DNA of 64,000 nt from Halictus rubicundus (GCF_050948215.1 NC_135158.1:3519822-3583821); one strand, 5' to 3'; counted from the first letter of the stretch, positions 12,524-26,409 are shown. Translations and numbers: made by a program. Notes: generated from the letters alone by a model not told the origin.

Positions 12524-13057
12524 AAGCCACGCCTACGTGGGGCAACATGTGCAACGGGAGTTAGACGGACAATCTGGTAGTTATAGTTTTCTCGTGGATA
12601 TGAATGAAAACTAAATTAGTTGTTTTATTGGCACAGGATCAGGTGACTCGGTTTAGGCTACTATTCTAACTCTTTTGTTGGCGGGATCAAACAAGCCACG
12701 CCTAGTTAAGGTACTCTATACAGGCCGAAAACGAAATAAATATTATGTTGTAGCATTGTAACAAGAGTCAATGGTGTTCGGTTTGTGTTAAATAATTCTA
12801 GAGCGAGGATTAGCACAAGTTGTTCTATAGAAGACTTATGTGGACTAATTGGACAAAGCCAACGAAGCCACGCCCACTGAGACGCGCCCACATTCCGAGA
12901 ACAAGATAAAAATTCTCCCGTCAGGATTTTAAGAAGAATTTAAATGGATATTTCAACTATTCCCTACGAGAAGATAGAAATTCGAAAAATAGTGTCATCG
13001 AGTTCCCGTAAACGAGATACTTATCTCGAGTTCGTCGAGAGCCAGAAAGCCACGCCC
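12524..13057 (+). promoter_or_regulatory. four evenly spaced AAGCCACGCC motifs
   Basis: AAGCCACGCC occurs at 12524, 12693, 12865 and 13047, all in the same orientation, with spacings of 169, 172 and 182 bp. The last two extend to AAGCCACGCCCAC. The intervening sequence shows no obvious similarity, so this is not a simple tandem duplication. The reverse complement GGGCGTGGCTT resembles KLF/Sp-type zinc-finger sites (known family preference). An intronic regulatory element is an inference; a very old ~175-bp satellite is the alternative. Confidence 0.4.
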
Positions 13058-13264
13058 ACCGGTAGCGCGTAACGGCGACGTTACGGAGAAAATATTATGA
13101 TTCTCTGTGGAATGGCAGAGACAGTATCGAGCGTTTCTTTCGGAAATGAAGGGGGAATGTTAAAAGAAAGATTGAAATTTGCATTCTGCATGGAAACGAA
13201 GCTCTCGCATTCGAACGCTCTGGACAACGGTAAATACAGAGAGACGAGAGCTGTGGAGGGGTAC

Positions 13265-13288
13265 AGAGAGAAACAGAGAAAGAGAGAA

Positions 13289-13321
<33 letters not shown>
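13265..13321. repeat. GA microsatellite
   Basis: Imperfect GAAA/GA units grading into pure GA. Confidence 0.95.
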
Positions 13322-13322
<1 letters not shown>

Positions 13323-15889
13323 CAGCTTTGACCAACGCTAGCAGCCAGAAGCTCGCCGTTATTGCGGGCAACGGTGCAGGTAACCTTTGTCCGTCGCCTC
13401 TAATTAAAAAATTCCTTCTGGCCGTCCGGGTCTCGGCGCAAACCTGGAATCGGTCGGCTCGAAAGCCAACCGGCGGCGCCAGCGAGTCGACTCGGTGCCG
13501 GTCGAATCGGTTTCGTAATCGCCTCCTTCGCAAACTCTCCATCGCATAATCGCGTTGCGCAACTAACTCTGCGCGAGAGACAAATTTTGCATATTAAAAC
13601 CGAACCGCGAAGGAACACAAAAAGAGCACGCCGTACAAATAGTGATTCGTTCCCACGGGAAACAGAGAGAGAAAGAATCATCGGAGATGAGTTATGAGCC
13701 TTGACGAAAAATTGATTTATCTTGTTTTAATCTCTTTTGATTCGGACCACACAACCACTTTCGTACTGATTAATAAACAACCTCGTATTTTTTGTTTCTG
13801 ATCACTAGAAAGAATCATGGCCACCGTCGACCCATGTTTCCCAAAGAATACTCTACAAAAAAATATGTAACTCGTGTAATTTTGATTGTTATTATTTTTA
13901 AAAAAATCACTCACGTACTTAAAGTACCAGTGAATATTTATGCAAAATCCCAGTGCAAAGGGTTCACCAGTTTCCCTGGAAAAGAATCGAGAAGAAACGG
14001 CCTCGAAAAGCAGAACGCTCCCTAAACCGGCATTAATTACGAGAGGAGAAATTGAGGGAATAGGATATCTTAACAGCGATCGTTAATATTCTGCAAATTA
14101 CGGGAGGGCTCTTGCTCGACGTCTGGAAAATATCGGCCATTTCTCAACCATCCGTTCTCGCCGTGGTATGAAACAGCGTTTGTTCACAGTTGCACGAGAT
14201 GTGCCTCGCGACGAAAGCAAGAAACAGCCGCGTCTCCGCAGAGGTAAACTCGACGTTAACAAACCAATTAGCAGTAAACCACCCTAGGCTACGCTGTAAT
14301 TTACAGCCGACCACATGCGATGCGCAACGGAGAACACCGATGGCTCGGAACACCGGAAAAATCGGCGTTAAACGAGAATTTACTCCACTATTTTCTGTTT
14401 TCCTTCCTGTTAAATGTAGATAGCAGTGATTAAACCAGGAAGAAACGCTTCATTTCATTGCTGATGAGCCCGCGGCCTTAAAAATGTACGATGCGAGGGC
14501 CCATTACGTACAGTACTCAACTAGACCCGCCGGACCTTGTCTAATAATTCAATTGCTTAAATAAGAAAAGACAAGCACGTCCATTCTGCTTCTGTACGGT
14601 ATTCACGAGTTTCCTATCCTATCGTTCTCTCGGGAAATTGTTAACCCTTAAACCGTAAAGAGGACTTTAAAATAAAATATTTCTACAAATCATATGATTT
14701 TGCCGGTTGCGAGTCTCTGGATCGGTGGAATAGGTTCGAAAAGTTCTGTTCGGTGCACCAGGGTTGAAATAATCATGAGCAGGCGAAAGGAGGAGGTGTG
14801 AAAAAGGGAACCAGGATAACAGGCTCGTGCCAGGATCGACGGTGCTTCCTACTAGTGTTTCGCGTCGAAAACCCGGTGGTTCTGGTAGTCTTTAGTCGTT
14901 TCCTGGAGACGGAAGTGACGCCGCGCTTCGATCTCTCGGAATCACGGTTCCTCGACTTCGGGAAATTGTCAGACTGCTTGACACGCTCGTCTCCCGATCT
15001 TCCCCGGACACGGACAAAATTCTCGCGGAATCTTTGATGCGATTCACCAAATGAATTCCGACTCTCACTGTCACGGTTAAGGGAAGCCCTGCTCGTCCCC
15101 GGCTAGACGGCTGCATTATTCATTTATACGGCCGACATTGTTCGCCTCTGACACTGTTAGAATATTCCTCGCAGAGTCCTGTGGCTCTGCCAGAGCTAAT
15201 ACAATGGCTCCGGGGGGTGGTTAACCCACCCTCACCCCCCGCGAACACCGACGCTTTGAAGGAAGAACGTCAAATCGTGAAAATTCCCTGCCTCTCCTCC
15301 TTTCTCCCCACCGTTTCCCGGGCTATTATGGTCGTAATGTTCGTTTCTGATATGGAAATGGGTATTAACGCGGCAGTTGAACCTCGCCCGCTTACGGTGA
15401 TTTAGATAGCATTCACGCCGCCGCGCACCTTCTTATCTGCTCCGCCGTTAACTGCGAAGAAAGTGTGTCGCGGATCACGGTTGCCATAGTCGCAGGAACT
15501 GCGGAGAAAGAAAAATAAACAGGAAAGTTCCAAACGATGGGAAAGAAAAATTATGGGAATGTAGGATATACTTGTAAGGAAGGGAACCCTGATTAGGCTT
15601 TTTATCCTGGCCGTAGGTTCGTCCCGAGTCTGGAAGCATACTGATCGTAAGAAACGGGACACTGTGGAATTTTAGGAGTGTACTTTAGAAAGAGAATGTT
15701 GTACTGTTCGCAAAGTTATATTTACACTGCGGACCGTTATGCAAAATAACAATTTTCTGCATCAATTACATGGGAGCCAGGTACACGCTTAATTGTTCCG
15801 TGAATAATTGTAACGCGTTGAGAATAGTCTACGTTCGTTCTTCAGTTATCTATATGCTCCCGTTTTAAATTGGACCAACCCATTTTTAT

Positions 15890-15966
15890 TATCCACATTA
15901 TACCCATTGTTCTATTCAACATTTGATCCCATCATTTTTATCATAAATGCATAAAATTTACAGTAA
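15890..15966 (-). repeat. dispersed repeat family A copy, reversed
   Basis: Contains ATCATAAATGCATAAAATTT followed by ACAG, the reverse of the family A start. The rest is diverged. Confidence 0.45.
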
Positions 15967-16940
15967 AGATTCTCCCTCTGTTTCTAGATACTATAAATTC
16001 GCAGATTTCATTTTATTTGCGTCGCCAGATTGATATCCTTGATCAAAGATTAACATTTGGGGGCTCGATAGCGACAGCAGTTTCGTTGGTAAGTGAACGA
16101 GTTATCTCGAGTGGTGTAATCTGGTAATTTCTTTTTAGATTCTTTCAGGAAGTTTACAAAAATGCATATTCGACAACAGTAGGTGTCCAAAAATATTTTC
16201 TTTCCTTTCGTCGTATAAGGGATTCGTTTTCAATTATTTGAAAGCGCGAGCCTGCCAAGAATAAAGTTATCAATCTCTGAAATAATTACCCATCTGCTCG
16301 GAGCTAAGATTACGTGGCACGAATAATTATCAAGGTACCTCCCCCCTCGCCGTTTTCGACGCAGCCCGGAGCCACCCCTTGTCTCGAGCATAACGAGCCT
16401 GTGCGAAGGCGACGTTTGACGAGCTTCTCTACCGCCCACGCGTCCATTCTGCTCGACGATTTTTTCATCTGACCGCATAGAAGAAGGGATCGTCTAATGA
16501 CGTAATAACGATCCGCTGCAACGGCTTTCTTATCCGTGGCTCGGCCTCGTGGGTCAATGTCGTCGTTAACGGCACGGTTCACAGCGCGCAACAACATTTA
16601 CGGTTCCCCGAATAACGAGCAGATAATGCCGTAGTTTCTCTCGCTCTTCGCCGTATAGCTCGGAAAAAACAGAAGATCGCAGAAGTTAACCCACAAATGA
16701 ACCGAGCGAGTTATATAATTAGGGGGTGTGGTGTAATCTAGCGAAACAGCGATTATTCAACCGATAGAAAACGGCCAAGCCTGTTATCGGGGCTAAGGCA
16801 TTAAACGCGAGGCCTTTCGGGCGTTGAAACCGTGATAAGATTCAAATTTCGAGTGTCCACTAATAACAGCTTCATTATTCAACTGTTCCCGCTCGTTTGT
16901 ACGTTTCGGGCCGGGCAACCTCTTGTTAGCGAACGCCGTC

Positions 16941-16941
16941 G

Positions 16942-16968
<27 letters not shown>
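16941..16968. repeat. CT microsatellite
   Basis: About 14 CT units. Confidence 0.95.
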
Positions 16969-16972
<4 letters not shown>

Positions 16973-17195
16973 ATTCCCCCCTGGTTTCGAACTTATATCA
17001 CCGGAGTTGCTATATCGGTCGGCGTTTGTTTCCGATTCCCGAATGTGGCCGCGACGGGAGAACCGGTCCAACCGGTTCCACGGACACATTTCGCGCGAAC
17101 GAGATAAACATTTTTGCAGGATAAAACGGCCGTTGCGTATCGTCGAGAGAGCCAGCCCCGACGGGGGTTTATTTATTGTCGTTCGCGCGCGCGTG

Positions 17196-17212
17196 AAAGA
17201 GAGAGAGAGAGC
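17196..17212. repeat. short GA microsatellite
   Basis: AGAGAGAGAGA-type run following a (GC)n stretch. Confidence 0.85.
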
Positions 17213-19278
17213 CGAGTAGGTGATTTTCTCGACGGCAGCAGCGAAATTCGAAAACGGACTCGATGAAAATTTACCGAGAGAAGAAGCGCCACGATTCCTC
17301 GGGGTACAACGAAGCGGCTTTGGAGAGGGAGGGAGAACACCGTGGACGTTCATGAATGCTAATAACGCTCGGGAAGGCGAGCCGTTCCGCGGCGGCCTTA
17401 TACGGTCCCGCATTTGCATAAATTTGACAAACAGCTCGTTACGAATTCGACGACGGCTGCAGCGACGCGAGTTACGCGCGCCCCGGAGCGGACTCGAAAA
17501 ATTCGAGCCCTAAATAAAAGCGGCCGCCCGGAAAGCACTTTCCAACCGCATAGACAAAATTTAAGAGAGACTGCTAAAAACCATGCAAACAGCATGTTGG
17601 AGAGAATGTTGGAAGAAAGTCCCTTCGGTGAGGAGACAGGTAAAATTATAGGCGGGAGATGATGCTACAAAAAGCCAGATGTATTATACATGGGTGTACA
17701 CGCAGCAAAAGGGAGTACCTTTCAAGATAACAGCAGGGATGTTCGCACAATAAAATGTGCGGGAAATATACTTCAAAATACAGCTGTATAAAATGTTTAA
17801 GAAGACACGAAAATGTTGGATGACATTTTCAAAAAATATTCTAAGCTGGTTCTTCTTTGTCGATGAAGATTCGCGAGCAAAAATCGCGAAGTAACGACGA
17901 AAACGGACCTGGGCCGAAGGGCTGCGAGGAAGGACGAGTTCGGGGATTGACCCTGAACCCAGATCCTTCGAGACCGCCCCAAGGATAGCTTTAAAGGCGA
18001 CGTGGCGAGGTACGGTCGTGGTATCCGTTCGCGCAGGTATATACTCCGCGGACTCGGTTGATTCTTTTTGAAAGGAATCGTCTTGCGCTTGCTCGCTTAA
18101 TTAAATTCCCCTGGTGTATACACGCGGGCCCCCCTCGTCGTCCGAGTCCAACTAAATTTCCGCGTTATTATCGCGTTCGCCCGCGTTGCTTTTCTTTTTC
18201 CCAGCGCAGCGCGAGCCGACAGCCATAAATAGAGAGAGGAGGAGATCCCTTCGGCCGTGGTTTCGCTTATTAAAAAACGCCTTCCGCGTGCACGATCCTC
18301 GACGAACAGCGTATACTGTCTCTCTTTCTCTCTCTCGCCGCGTTTTTCCATCGCGGGCATAATTCGAACGAGCGCACCCGGTTGGTTAAGGATTACGGTT
18401 TTCCTCGAACGAAACACGCCGGGCGAGCTGCGGAAACTTTCCGAAGGGATTAAACTTTATTATATCCGGCGGCACCCGCACGGACTCGAAGCTCACCCCC
18501 GACCGACCCCCGGTACGGTTATTATTAACCGGGCGACTTCGTTATTAGCGCATTTTTAACGAAGCAATTTCAACCGCCTTCTTCTTCTGGTCCCTTCTTC
18601 TTCGAGGTAAAAGCCACACCACACGGAGAACCTTTAAACGCTCGAGATTGCCAGCAGATACTCGCACGCTCCTCGGAAATTGCACGAAACATTTTGGGAT
18701 AGTTCTTCGAGCATTTTTTGTGTACAACACTGCCGGTGAAAATCTGCTAATTACGTTCCATTTGTGAGCACAACTTCCTCAGAAGTGTACCTCCTCGAAG
18801 ACCACCGAAAGGAACCTTGCAATTTTATCGCGACCGCGAAGTTTGTGTCCGAAGCTCGTATTCCTCGCGTCACGCGACCTAGACGCGAAACCCGATATCT
18901 CGCATAATTAAATTCGAACATATCGCCATCGTCTAGACGGACCTCGAACAGTAGACTTACGAAAGTGCCGCCGCGCCGGTGTGCCTCGAATACACATGGC
19001 AGGTGGCCCCTCGTTTTTCTTAAATATTTATCACTCGATTTCGGCCACGTAGATCGCTATCGTAAATTTCGCGCGTAGAAAACAACTTTCGTCTGGCCGT
19101 GATCTCGCGAGGCGGTACTTCCGGTGCTGACAATCACATGGACGTACACAAGCCGCATGCTAACCCTGACATTTCGACTCGATTATTATGCATTCGCAAT
19201 CGACGGAGGGTCGCGTCGGTGTCGCGAGCTATGCGTGTCGAAATCTGCGATTTCGATTACAGGCGCCTCGTTCGATGA

Positions 19279-19638
19279 CTAACCCTTTGCTCTCCAAACT
19301 ATTTCGACCTCAGACGTTTTAATCTCATCTAAAATATTTTCTACACTAGACTGCGGGGATTCTATTCATTTATTTAAAAAATGAGTAGGTGTAATTTAAA
19401 ACTGTAAGAACATTAGAAGAATTTAAAAATACTGTTATGTTGGTTTCAACCTACTACACATATTAAGAAATAATTTCCATTCGGGTAGAAAATCTGAAAC
19501 TGACCCTTTATCATTTTCTCCATATCAAATCGAGCATATTTACTCGTACCATGCTCGTAATATAGAAATTGTTTCGGATTATGCTATAGTAGTTTTGAGT
19601 GGTGCTTCAGAGGAGACGTTCGAGCGCAAGAGAGTTAG
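19279..19638. mobile_element. second copy of the TTAA-type MITE, reversed and itself interrupted
   Basis: The left end (CTAACCCTTTGCTCTCCAAACTATTTCGACC) aligns with the reverse complement of the right end of the 7889-8544 element. The stretch at about 19520-19638 (TTTACTCGTACCATGCT, then GAGTGGTGCTTCAG) aligns with the reverse complement of that element's left half. A family A repeat (19346 to about 19450) sits in the middle. The copy is strongly diverged and both TTAA ends have decayed. Confidence 0.65.
19346..19450 (+). repeat. dispersed repeat family A copy, nested in a MITE
   Basis: Starts CTAGACTGCGGGGATTCTAT and continues with AAAATGAGTAGGTGTAATTT and ACATTAGAAGAATTTAAAAA. It interrupts the TTAA-type MITE copy at 19279-19638. 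Confidence 0.65.
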
Positions 19639-21559
19639 AATGGTGTCTTCAATATGGAGAATGATTTTGACCGTTTCCGTTCTTCGCAATCCGTGACCGA
19701 TGTCACGATTATTGCGCCGAGAATGATTCAACGATTAATTGTCCCATTAAACGTCGCGTTTTTCCTGCAACGGACGCCTCGGCGTCGACGCACGCACGTG
19801 GATTTCAAATTAGGAATGCGATCGAGGGGAACGGAGGGAGCGCGAGATCGGCGATTCGCAGCCTCGCTCGCTGCTGCTCCCCGTTACCAATTATCGTGCG
19901 ATTAAACGCGATCGTGCGAGCGTAATTCGACAGCGCGCCGGCTGCAATTTGCCTCGTTACGCGTTCGCGTGAGCCGCGCACGCCAAATTAAAGAATAATG
20001 CCGCTGAGGACTTCCAGAAACACTGCTGATAGCGAGAATCCATCGATCCGGCAAGATCGAGATAACGCGAGCAATCGTTCGAGCGTACCCTATCATTTTC
20101 AAACCGGAACGACCTGCTCAGTCGAGTACTTTCCACTTCTGGAATTTTTTTTTCTATAAATAATCAATACATCTTTCTGAAACTTTGCAGACTTGTTTAA
20201 TAACATTTCATCTGTCTCCGTAATTTTTTGTAAGTCTCTACTGTCAAAACTATGGTAATTATTGAACTACTAATTTCAAGTACCTCTTAACATTGATTAC
20301 ATCTAAAATCAGTGAACAATTTTTAAGATGTTCGCAATATCAAGGTATAAAAATTCATGAACATGACTGGATAGTGTACAAACAACTCAGCAAAGTTTCA
20401 TTAAGATAGCTTACTCGATTCGGTAAAAATAAATTGCCAAAGTACACCCTCGAGGCGATCCAAGGAACAGGAAACACGCGACGAAACCTCGTTTGCATAC
20501 AGTGATCTATGCGGCACCAGGAACCAGTGTCCACTCTAATCTGCAGCAGGAGGCGGCTACAGTTCACTCTAATCTCGCGAATCTTTCCGAGTAAACGCGT
20601 CCGCGAGCAACGACATCCGTTTTCCCGTTCGAAAAAGCAAACCTTCTTCTCTCTCTCGCTGTCTTTCCTAGTTTACCTGACGCAGCAGCGAATCCGAGCT
20701 CCGCAGATATACAGCTTTTATCGTTATCTCTGGTAAGCTCATACCGTTGCATCTACGTTGTGGAACCTTAGATCGTCAACGTAGAATTCGTTTGCAGGTG
20801 CGCGACGTACGCCGCGAGCAAACTGCAGACCTCTCGACGAGACGGAAAAAAATCTCTAAGTTATTCGAGCGCGTTCCCCGTCGAACCTCGGGGGAGATAT
20901 TCCAAAGAATTCGAGAAATTTCACCACGAAACTCTCCCTCGGACAATATGGAACCCTGAACTTCGAATTAAATTCGAAAACGCGCTTGGAATCCACCAGC
21001 GACTCTCCATGGGAATCCTAATCTCCTTTATCTTATTCTGATCCCTATCTTGGAGATTTTCTGTCGAAGATAGTAATTTAAGATGCTCGTATTAATTATT
21101 GACTTTCGGGAATGTGGTGGATTCTCGGCAACAAATGAAACAAAAGTTGGTCGTGAGAATTTTAATAAATATTTCTTGGACTTCAGTCTTCAGAAATTTT
21201 ACTTAGGCAATTTGTGGTCAAGTAATTAAGGGATGAAGGTACATTTTGGATTGAATATAAACAAGCGCTTATAAAATGCACAAAAATTTCATTCTCTGGA
21301 AAAGAAAGACTAGGGTGCAAAGTACTCGACTCTTCAAGGATGGAGATTTTCGAAAACTGTTCTTGTTGGTCGTCGAAGGGTTCTATTTCGAGCAAAAGAG
21401 GCGGTAAAGTGTCTCGGGCGCGAGTATCATCGTGTATTTCATCGTTAAGAGGTTCTAAGAGGTTCCCGTAATTTATCTCGGCCGCGGAGGTCTCCCCAAA
21501 AGTTTCCCCGAGGCAGATCTTCGAATTACGGCCGCGGTTGCTATACTTTTGAGGTGGCT

Positions 21560-21567
21560 GTGTGTGT

Positions 21568-21609
<42 letters not shown>
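21560..21609. repeat. compound GT/GA microsatellite
   Basis: TGTGTGTG leads into GA units with one AAGA break. Confidence 0.95.
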
Positions 21610-21611
<2 letters not shown>

Positions 21612-22348
21612 TTGCGTACGTGTATGTGCACGTCCTCGTAAAATTTCCAAGAGTGTTTCCATTGTCCCGGGTGGTCCGTGCCCACCTCTGCGAGACGCAT
21701 TTCTGCGGCTCTTTTCGCAGCTACAAAATGGTAACAATTTGACTGCGGAACTAAAAAGTAAATAATAAAGTAAGAAAGCGTATCGCATCTAATAATTTGG
21801 CCACGTGTAATTAATTTTTGAATATTCGTCCGTCTCTTTTGCAGAATTAACCAATTCGACAAAGGAAGGACTCGAATAATCAATTACAGTATCAACATCG
21901 AGAGGCTCGAGCAAATACGGTAAAACTCGGGTAAACACCCTCGAGCCATCAAAGTCTCGGTAAAAGCCTCGAAACATCTCATAACTCGAGTGTACGCTTG
22001 CAGCGTCACGAGTATACGCCGGAAACGCCCTAATGAGATCGTAAAACGCGAGAAAATAAGTCGACGGGCTCCCTCGCGAATATAATTCGATACGAAACGA
22101 CGATACGACGACGGGGGGTTGCAGGGAAACGAATTCGAGAGAGTGTAGAAGAACCGAGGGGGGTGGTTTTGTACGCGGATGGTGATGCTGCTGCTGCCGG
22201 TGTAATTTATTTTTGGTTAAAACGTGAGTAACGCGCGGGGGACAAACCCTTGGCTCGTCGCACTTCAGTGAAAGTGGGATTTATAGGTCGCGTTGCGGCG
22301 CCAAAATGTCTCTATGTACGTGCGCCGTTCTCAACGGGAGGGTGATTG

Positions 22349-22361
22349 GAGAAAGAGAGAA

Positions 22362-22411
<50 letters not shown>
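22349..22411. repeat. GA microsatellite
   Basis: GAAAGAGA units, then at least 18 pure GA units. Confidence 0.95.
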
Positions 22412-22412
<1 letters not shown>

Positions 22413-22782
22413 CAAAGAAAAAAAGCGAATCACGAGCGCGGCATAAATTCGAGGCCCCGGAAAAACGCCCGGCGAAATATCAGCGACGCGTCCGGGGTGG
22501 TTACAGGGGGGATGAAATCGAGAGTGCGCCACCCCCTTTTGTTCGGGGACGCGTCTCTCCAGCGAGGAATTTGTAATTCGATATTGTTCCCGGAATATTT
22601 TTTCCGCGGCGCTGTTTCATTGAGCCTCATAGCAGGCTGGAACCACTAGAAGTTGGATGAAATTCGTATCTTTCTCGGTTGTACATTGTCAACCCCTTTT
22701 GCTTCGCAATATCGAGTCAGATTCGCGATGAAAATTTTCGACAAAATAGAACTCGATTTTTACGATGTTCATGTTTAGGTGG

Positions 22783-22850
22783 TTTATGCAGTTTTATGCA
22801 ACATAGAAATCGTCTGAATTAATTCCAGGACACAGGGACTTTTCATGGAC
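22783..22850 (+). repeat. dispersed repeat family B copy
   Basis: ACATAGAAATCGTCTGAATT followed by a GGACACAGGGA block. The order matches the copy at 59115. Confidence 0.4.
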
Positions 22851-23882
22851 ATTATCGTAATAATTTGAAAGGTTTAGAAATAATGCGACAGTATCTTTAA
22901 CACTAGGTTCAAAGAGCACTGAACGCGATTTTATTTGATAAACAAGAATGTGTCTATCCAATTTTTTTTATGATACATATGCAAAGAAAGAAAGAAATTT
23001 ATTACATACAATCGATGAAGAATAACAAACAGAAATATTGCCTAAAGGTACAAGTGCAACGAATCTGCGAAGAGAGCGAAGAGCGTCGAAATACACTGTA
23101 TGTTTTTCTAAGGGAAGCGACTACGTCGGAGCTGCGTGTAGAGCTATGCTTCTAGAATCGTAGCTCCACTGTGCCCTGAAGAACCTTGAAATGAAATTGC
23201 GAAGCAAGGAGTGAAGTACCCCTACTGGAGCAGACTATTTAATTCTTTAAATACCACAGGGTAAGCACAAAGTTCAGCTTTTCCTCCAATATTTGAGACT
23301 TCGATATTTCAGAAAAATCCTCGAACTAAAGGATTGACCGATAGAGATGGTGGAGGTATACCGAGGGGTTTTGAGAATTTCGAGAACTCGCGAGCGGACA
23401 GCAATAGCGGTGCAACGATAACAAGAGCGGAGGATATGCGATCCATTGGAGAGACCGTTGAACGTCCTCGGGATATTTTCGAGGGCTGAGGATGGGATAT
23501 CGTGTGTGCCGTGGGCCCCTCTTTTCGACGACGCAACAAGAACCAGGCCCGGTGGAGGGCTTTTTAACAACATTCCCGGCGCTCGGCCTGTTTAAATGCA
23601 TCGCGGTGGCGTGATTCCATGCAGTTGGCCTTGGAGGCTGCTAGAGCGTCAAGCTCCTCTCCTCACCCGCTGGCCCCGAGGTGCTGGCCACGGTCAAGGC
23701 TACGGGCACCCTCTCACTCTCTTCCTCTCTCTTCTTCTTCGTCTTCTTCTTTCTCCGCCTCTTTTCATCCGCGCACAACATCCACCGCTTTATCCGACCG
23801 ACGCGAACAGATACACGCGAGCTCACACAACACACAGGCGTTCTCTCTTTCTCTCTCGGATTTTCGCTATACGACGGCCAGA

Positions 23883-23884
<2 letters not shown>

Positions 23885-23916
<32 letters not shown>
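23885..23916. repeat. GA microsatellite
   Basis: About 16 pure GA units. Confidence 0.95.
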
Positions 23917-23918
<2 letters not shown>

Positions 23919-25719
23919 GAAAACTCGCCCGCTGCGTTTCAGTGAACCAGCGGAGTATCTGCCGAGCGACTCGCATCGCCGCACCCGCCCGAAAACCAAG
24001 ACCACGCTGCTGGCCGCCCCTATGCTGTTTCTCCTTTTGATCGTGATAACGAAAGGGGGCGAATTTCTGGCAGCCATCCACCGTGATATGCTAGACTCCC
24101 AGCATTTTTTACCAGCCGAATAATTTGCATCGCACAGGAATTAATGGGGGCGCGCGATCTGCGGACGCGAAATGGAAATTTCTGGCTCTGCCAGAAGCTT
24201 TCCGACTGTACTTACACCAGTCCCTTATTTATTTTGTAGTTGAATACTTTTTGGAAATTTCGACTATAGAACGGTGGATTTGCCAAACTGAATATTTTTC
24301 TTGGAAAATTGCACAATTAATCTCCATTTTTCTTACAGCTTAGGGACGAAGAGCAAGGCGGTGTCGAGATAAGAAATTCTTGGGGTCAGAAATAAAAGAT
24401 CAGGGTGGCTGAGCCATCGACTCGGTGGAAGACAAATAGAAATAGGACAGGTTCGAGGACTCGATCTAAATATAGGATACGAATAGTGTGCGTACGACGG
24501 CTGCGGTGTTGTGTGCAGGGTTCGTCGTCGTAATCGTCGTGTTCGCCGCCCTTCGTCTTCGCCTCTCGCTGAACCGGGCCGCTCTTCTCTCCGCAATCTA
24601 TACACACCTAAACGCACACCTCTATAATACGTACTATGGTACACGACCCACGCACACGAGAGGAAACGGACCCCTGTGTTCATTCATATCCTGCGGAACG
24701 CGCGTCTGGAGAGTTTCTTACCGCGATATGTGACCGGGACAATTGACTTTTCTTCATTCCAGCCGACCCCTTTATCTCGCCGTTACGCCCCGAAAACAAT
24801 AGATTGGGTCGCGGTCTCGATATTCACCCTCGATCGATACCACACGGCTCGACCGACATCTTCACGCATATGCGTGCCCGACACACGATGTAATCAATGA
24901 ACGGGTATCTGTTTTGGGACGATATCTCGACCCCATCTTCGCGAAACCGACTCTCGGTTTTGCATAATTCTTTCCCTCGTGGAATAGCGAAACAGTGTGA
25001 CATAGTTCCTGGGAACGTAGTTCGTCATCAAAAGTCATATTCAATTCAATATTCAACATTCAAAGGTCTCTTCGGTCTACCCAAGATTAATGGCATACTA
25101 ACAACCCTTTTGCCGACAACCAACATTTTCCAGGATATTCAAACTCTTTGCACTTTCTAGATTCATATTTATAGGTCTCCAAGGTAAATAATTTTACTGT
25201 TAAAACCTAAAGATGCAACTTTTTAAAGACTGCGTAACCATAAGTATGGAGCTGTTGTAGAGACCACATAATTATTAATGCTTGGATTTATTTCGACACT
25301 TATACTTGGTAGACTTTTAGGGAACAGTCCGATATTTCAATGAGACGCGCGAATCTTAAATCGTCTCGTAGACGCTCGAGTGGGTGGAAGAGGAAGTACG
25401 TAGCTAGACGTCCGTGGATTTATGAGAGATCGCCGGAGCGGGAAGGATTTTCGATATAGCGCCTTTGTCGCGCCCTCGAGAGTGTCGCGCGAGAAAGTTT
25501 AGCCGTGGGGGGTTGGGGGTTCGCTCGCGAGGGTGTTAAGCGAATCAACGTGCATATTCCGTATGGAAAGCACACGCTTCCGTTCCTTCCTTTATAGCGC
25601 GATTTCGAGGCTCGTATAAAAAGGCGGCCGGGGCCGGAGGAAAGGCAGAATATTTTCATTTCTTCGGGGGCGGCGTTGCCTCTTGCGTTCGCCGCGTATA
25701 GACGGCTATAAATAATCGG

Positions 25720-25747
25720 GGAGAGAGAGGGAGAGAGACAGAGAGAG
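25720..25747. repeat. imperfect GA-rich tract
   Basis: GA units interrupted by GG and CA. Confidence 0.8.
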
Positions 25748-26409
25748 GCGTGTTTCGCGAAATACTTTCGCCCGAGGAGCCAGATGGTTGGCAAACCCGG
25801 GCGAGAAAGGAAAGAAAAAGCTGCCGGGAGGAAAGAGAGAAATAAAGAAAGAAAGAAAAAGACGGAATCCGCGTGAGAAGAATCAAAGGGAGGAGAGGAG
25901 ATCCACTGGAGAGAGAACAACGTTAGCCCCGCGTATCGGCGACGACGTTTTCGGCTACGATCACGCTCGAGCGCGCAAAGATCGACGAGACTAGAGGAAA
26001 CACGCGACAGTCAGCCAGCCAGAAGTTTACGCTTGATTTCAGCCTGTAACTCAATACCCGCTCGAATCCTTCAAAGACCGGGCGCGACCGTAACCGAGAT
26101 CTAAGTCGCAGATAGTGGACCGGCAGCCGACAACGCCACTGTCCCCCCTGGACCCTCCGCCCGTGTTTTAGTATACTTTGATGCTCCCGGTTATGAAAGA
26201 ACACGGTCCCCGACGCTTTGAGGCGCCGACGACTCGCTCGCCGATCGGGACAATGTCGCACGCAAATCGAACTCAAACGGAACCGCTCGAACTCGGCGCT
26301 TATTGATCTTCGACGGGTCGGATGCGGTGTCGATTATTGCACGAAATCGTTCATGCCAGGTTTCTTTTTCTTCTTCCTGTAACACGCTCGCTACCACCGT
26401 CACAGATAC

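Larger units (their letters stand above)
13323..19278. other. gene-free stretch
   Basis: GC-rich segments with CT/GA tracts and AT-rich stretches. A weak TTAACCCTT...GGGTTGAA pair at 14640-14778 might be a decayed MITE. No exon is supported. Confidence 0.45.

Noticed and set aside
22970..23240. Possible retrotransposon tail near TTTATTACATACAATCG
   Set aside because: No reverse-transcriptase frame, terminal repeats or second copy seen in the window.
21183..24081. Frames with long Ser-Leu or Arg-Glu repeats
   Set aside because: Direct translations of CT/GA microsatellites. The same applies at 13081-13549, 27000-27430, 32522-32973, 47175-47453 and 58428-58869.
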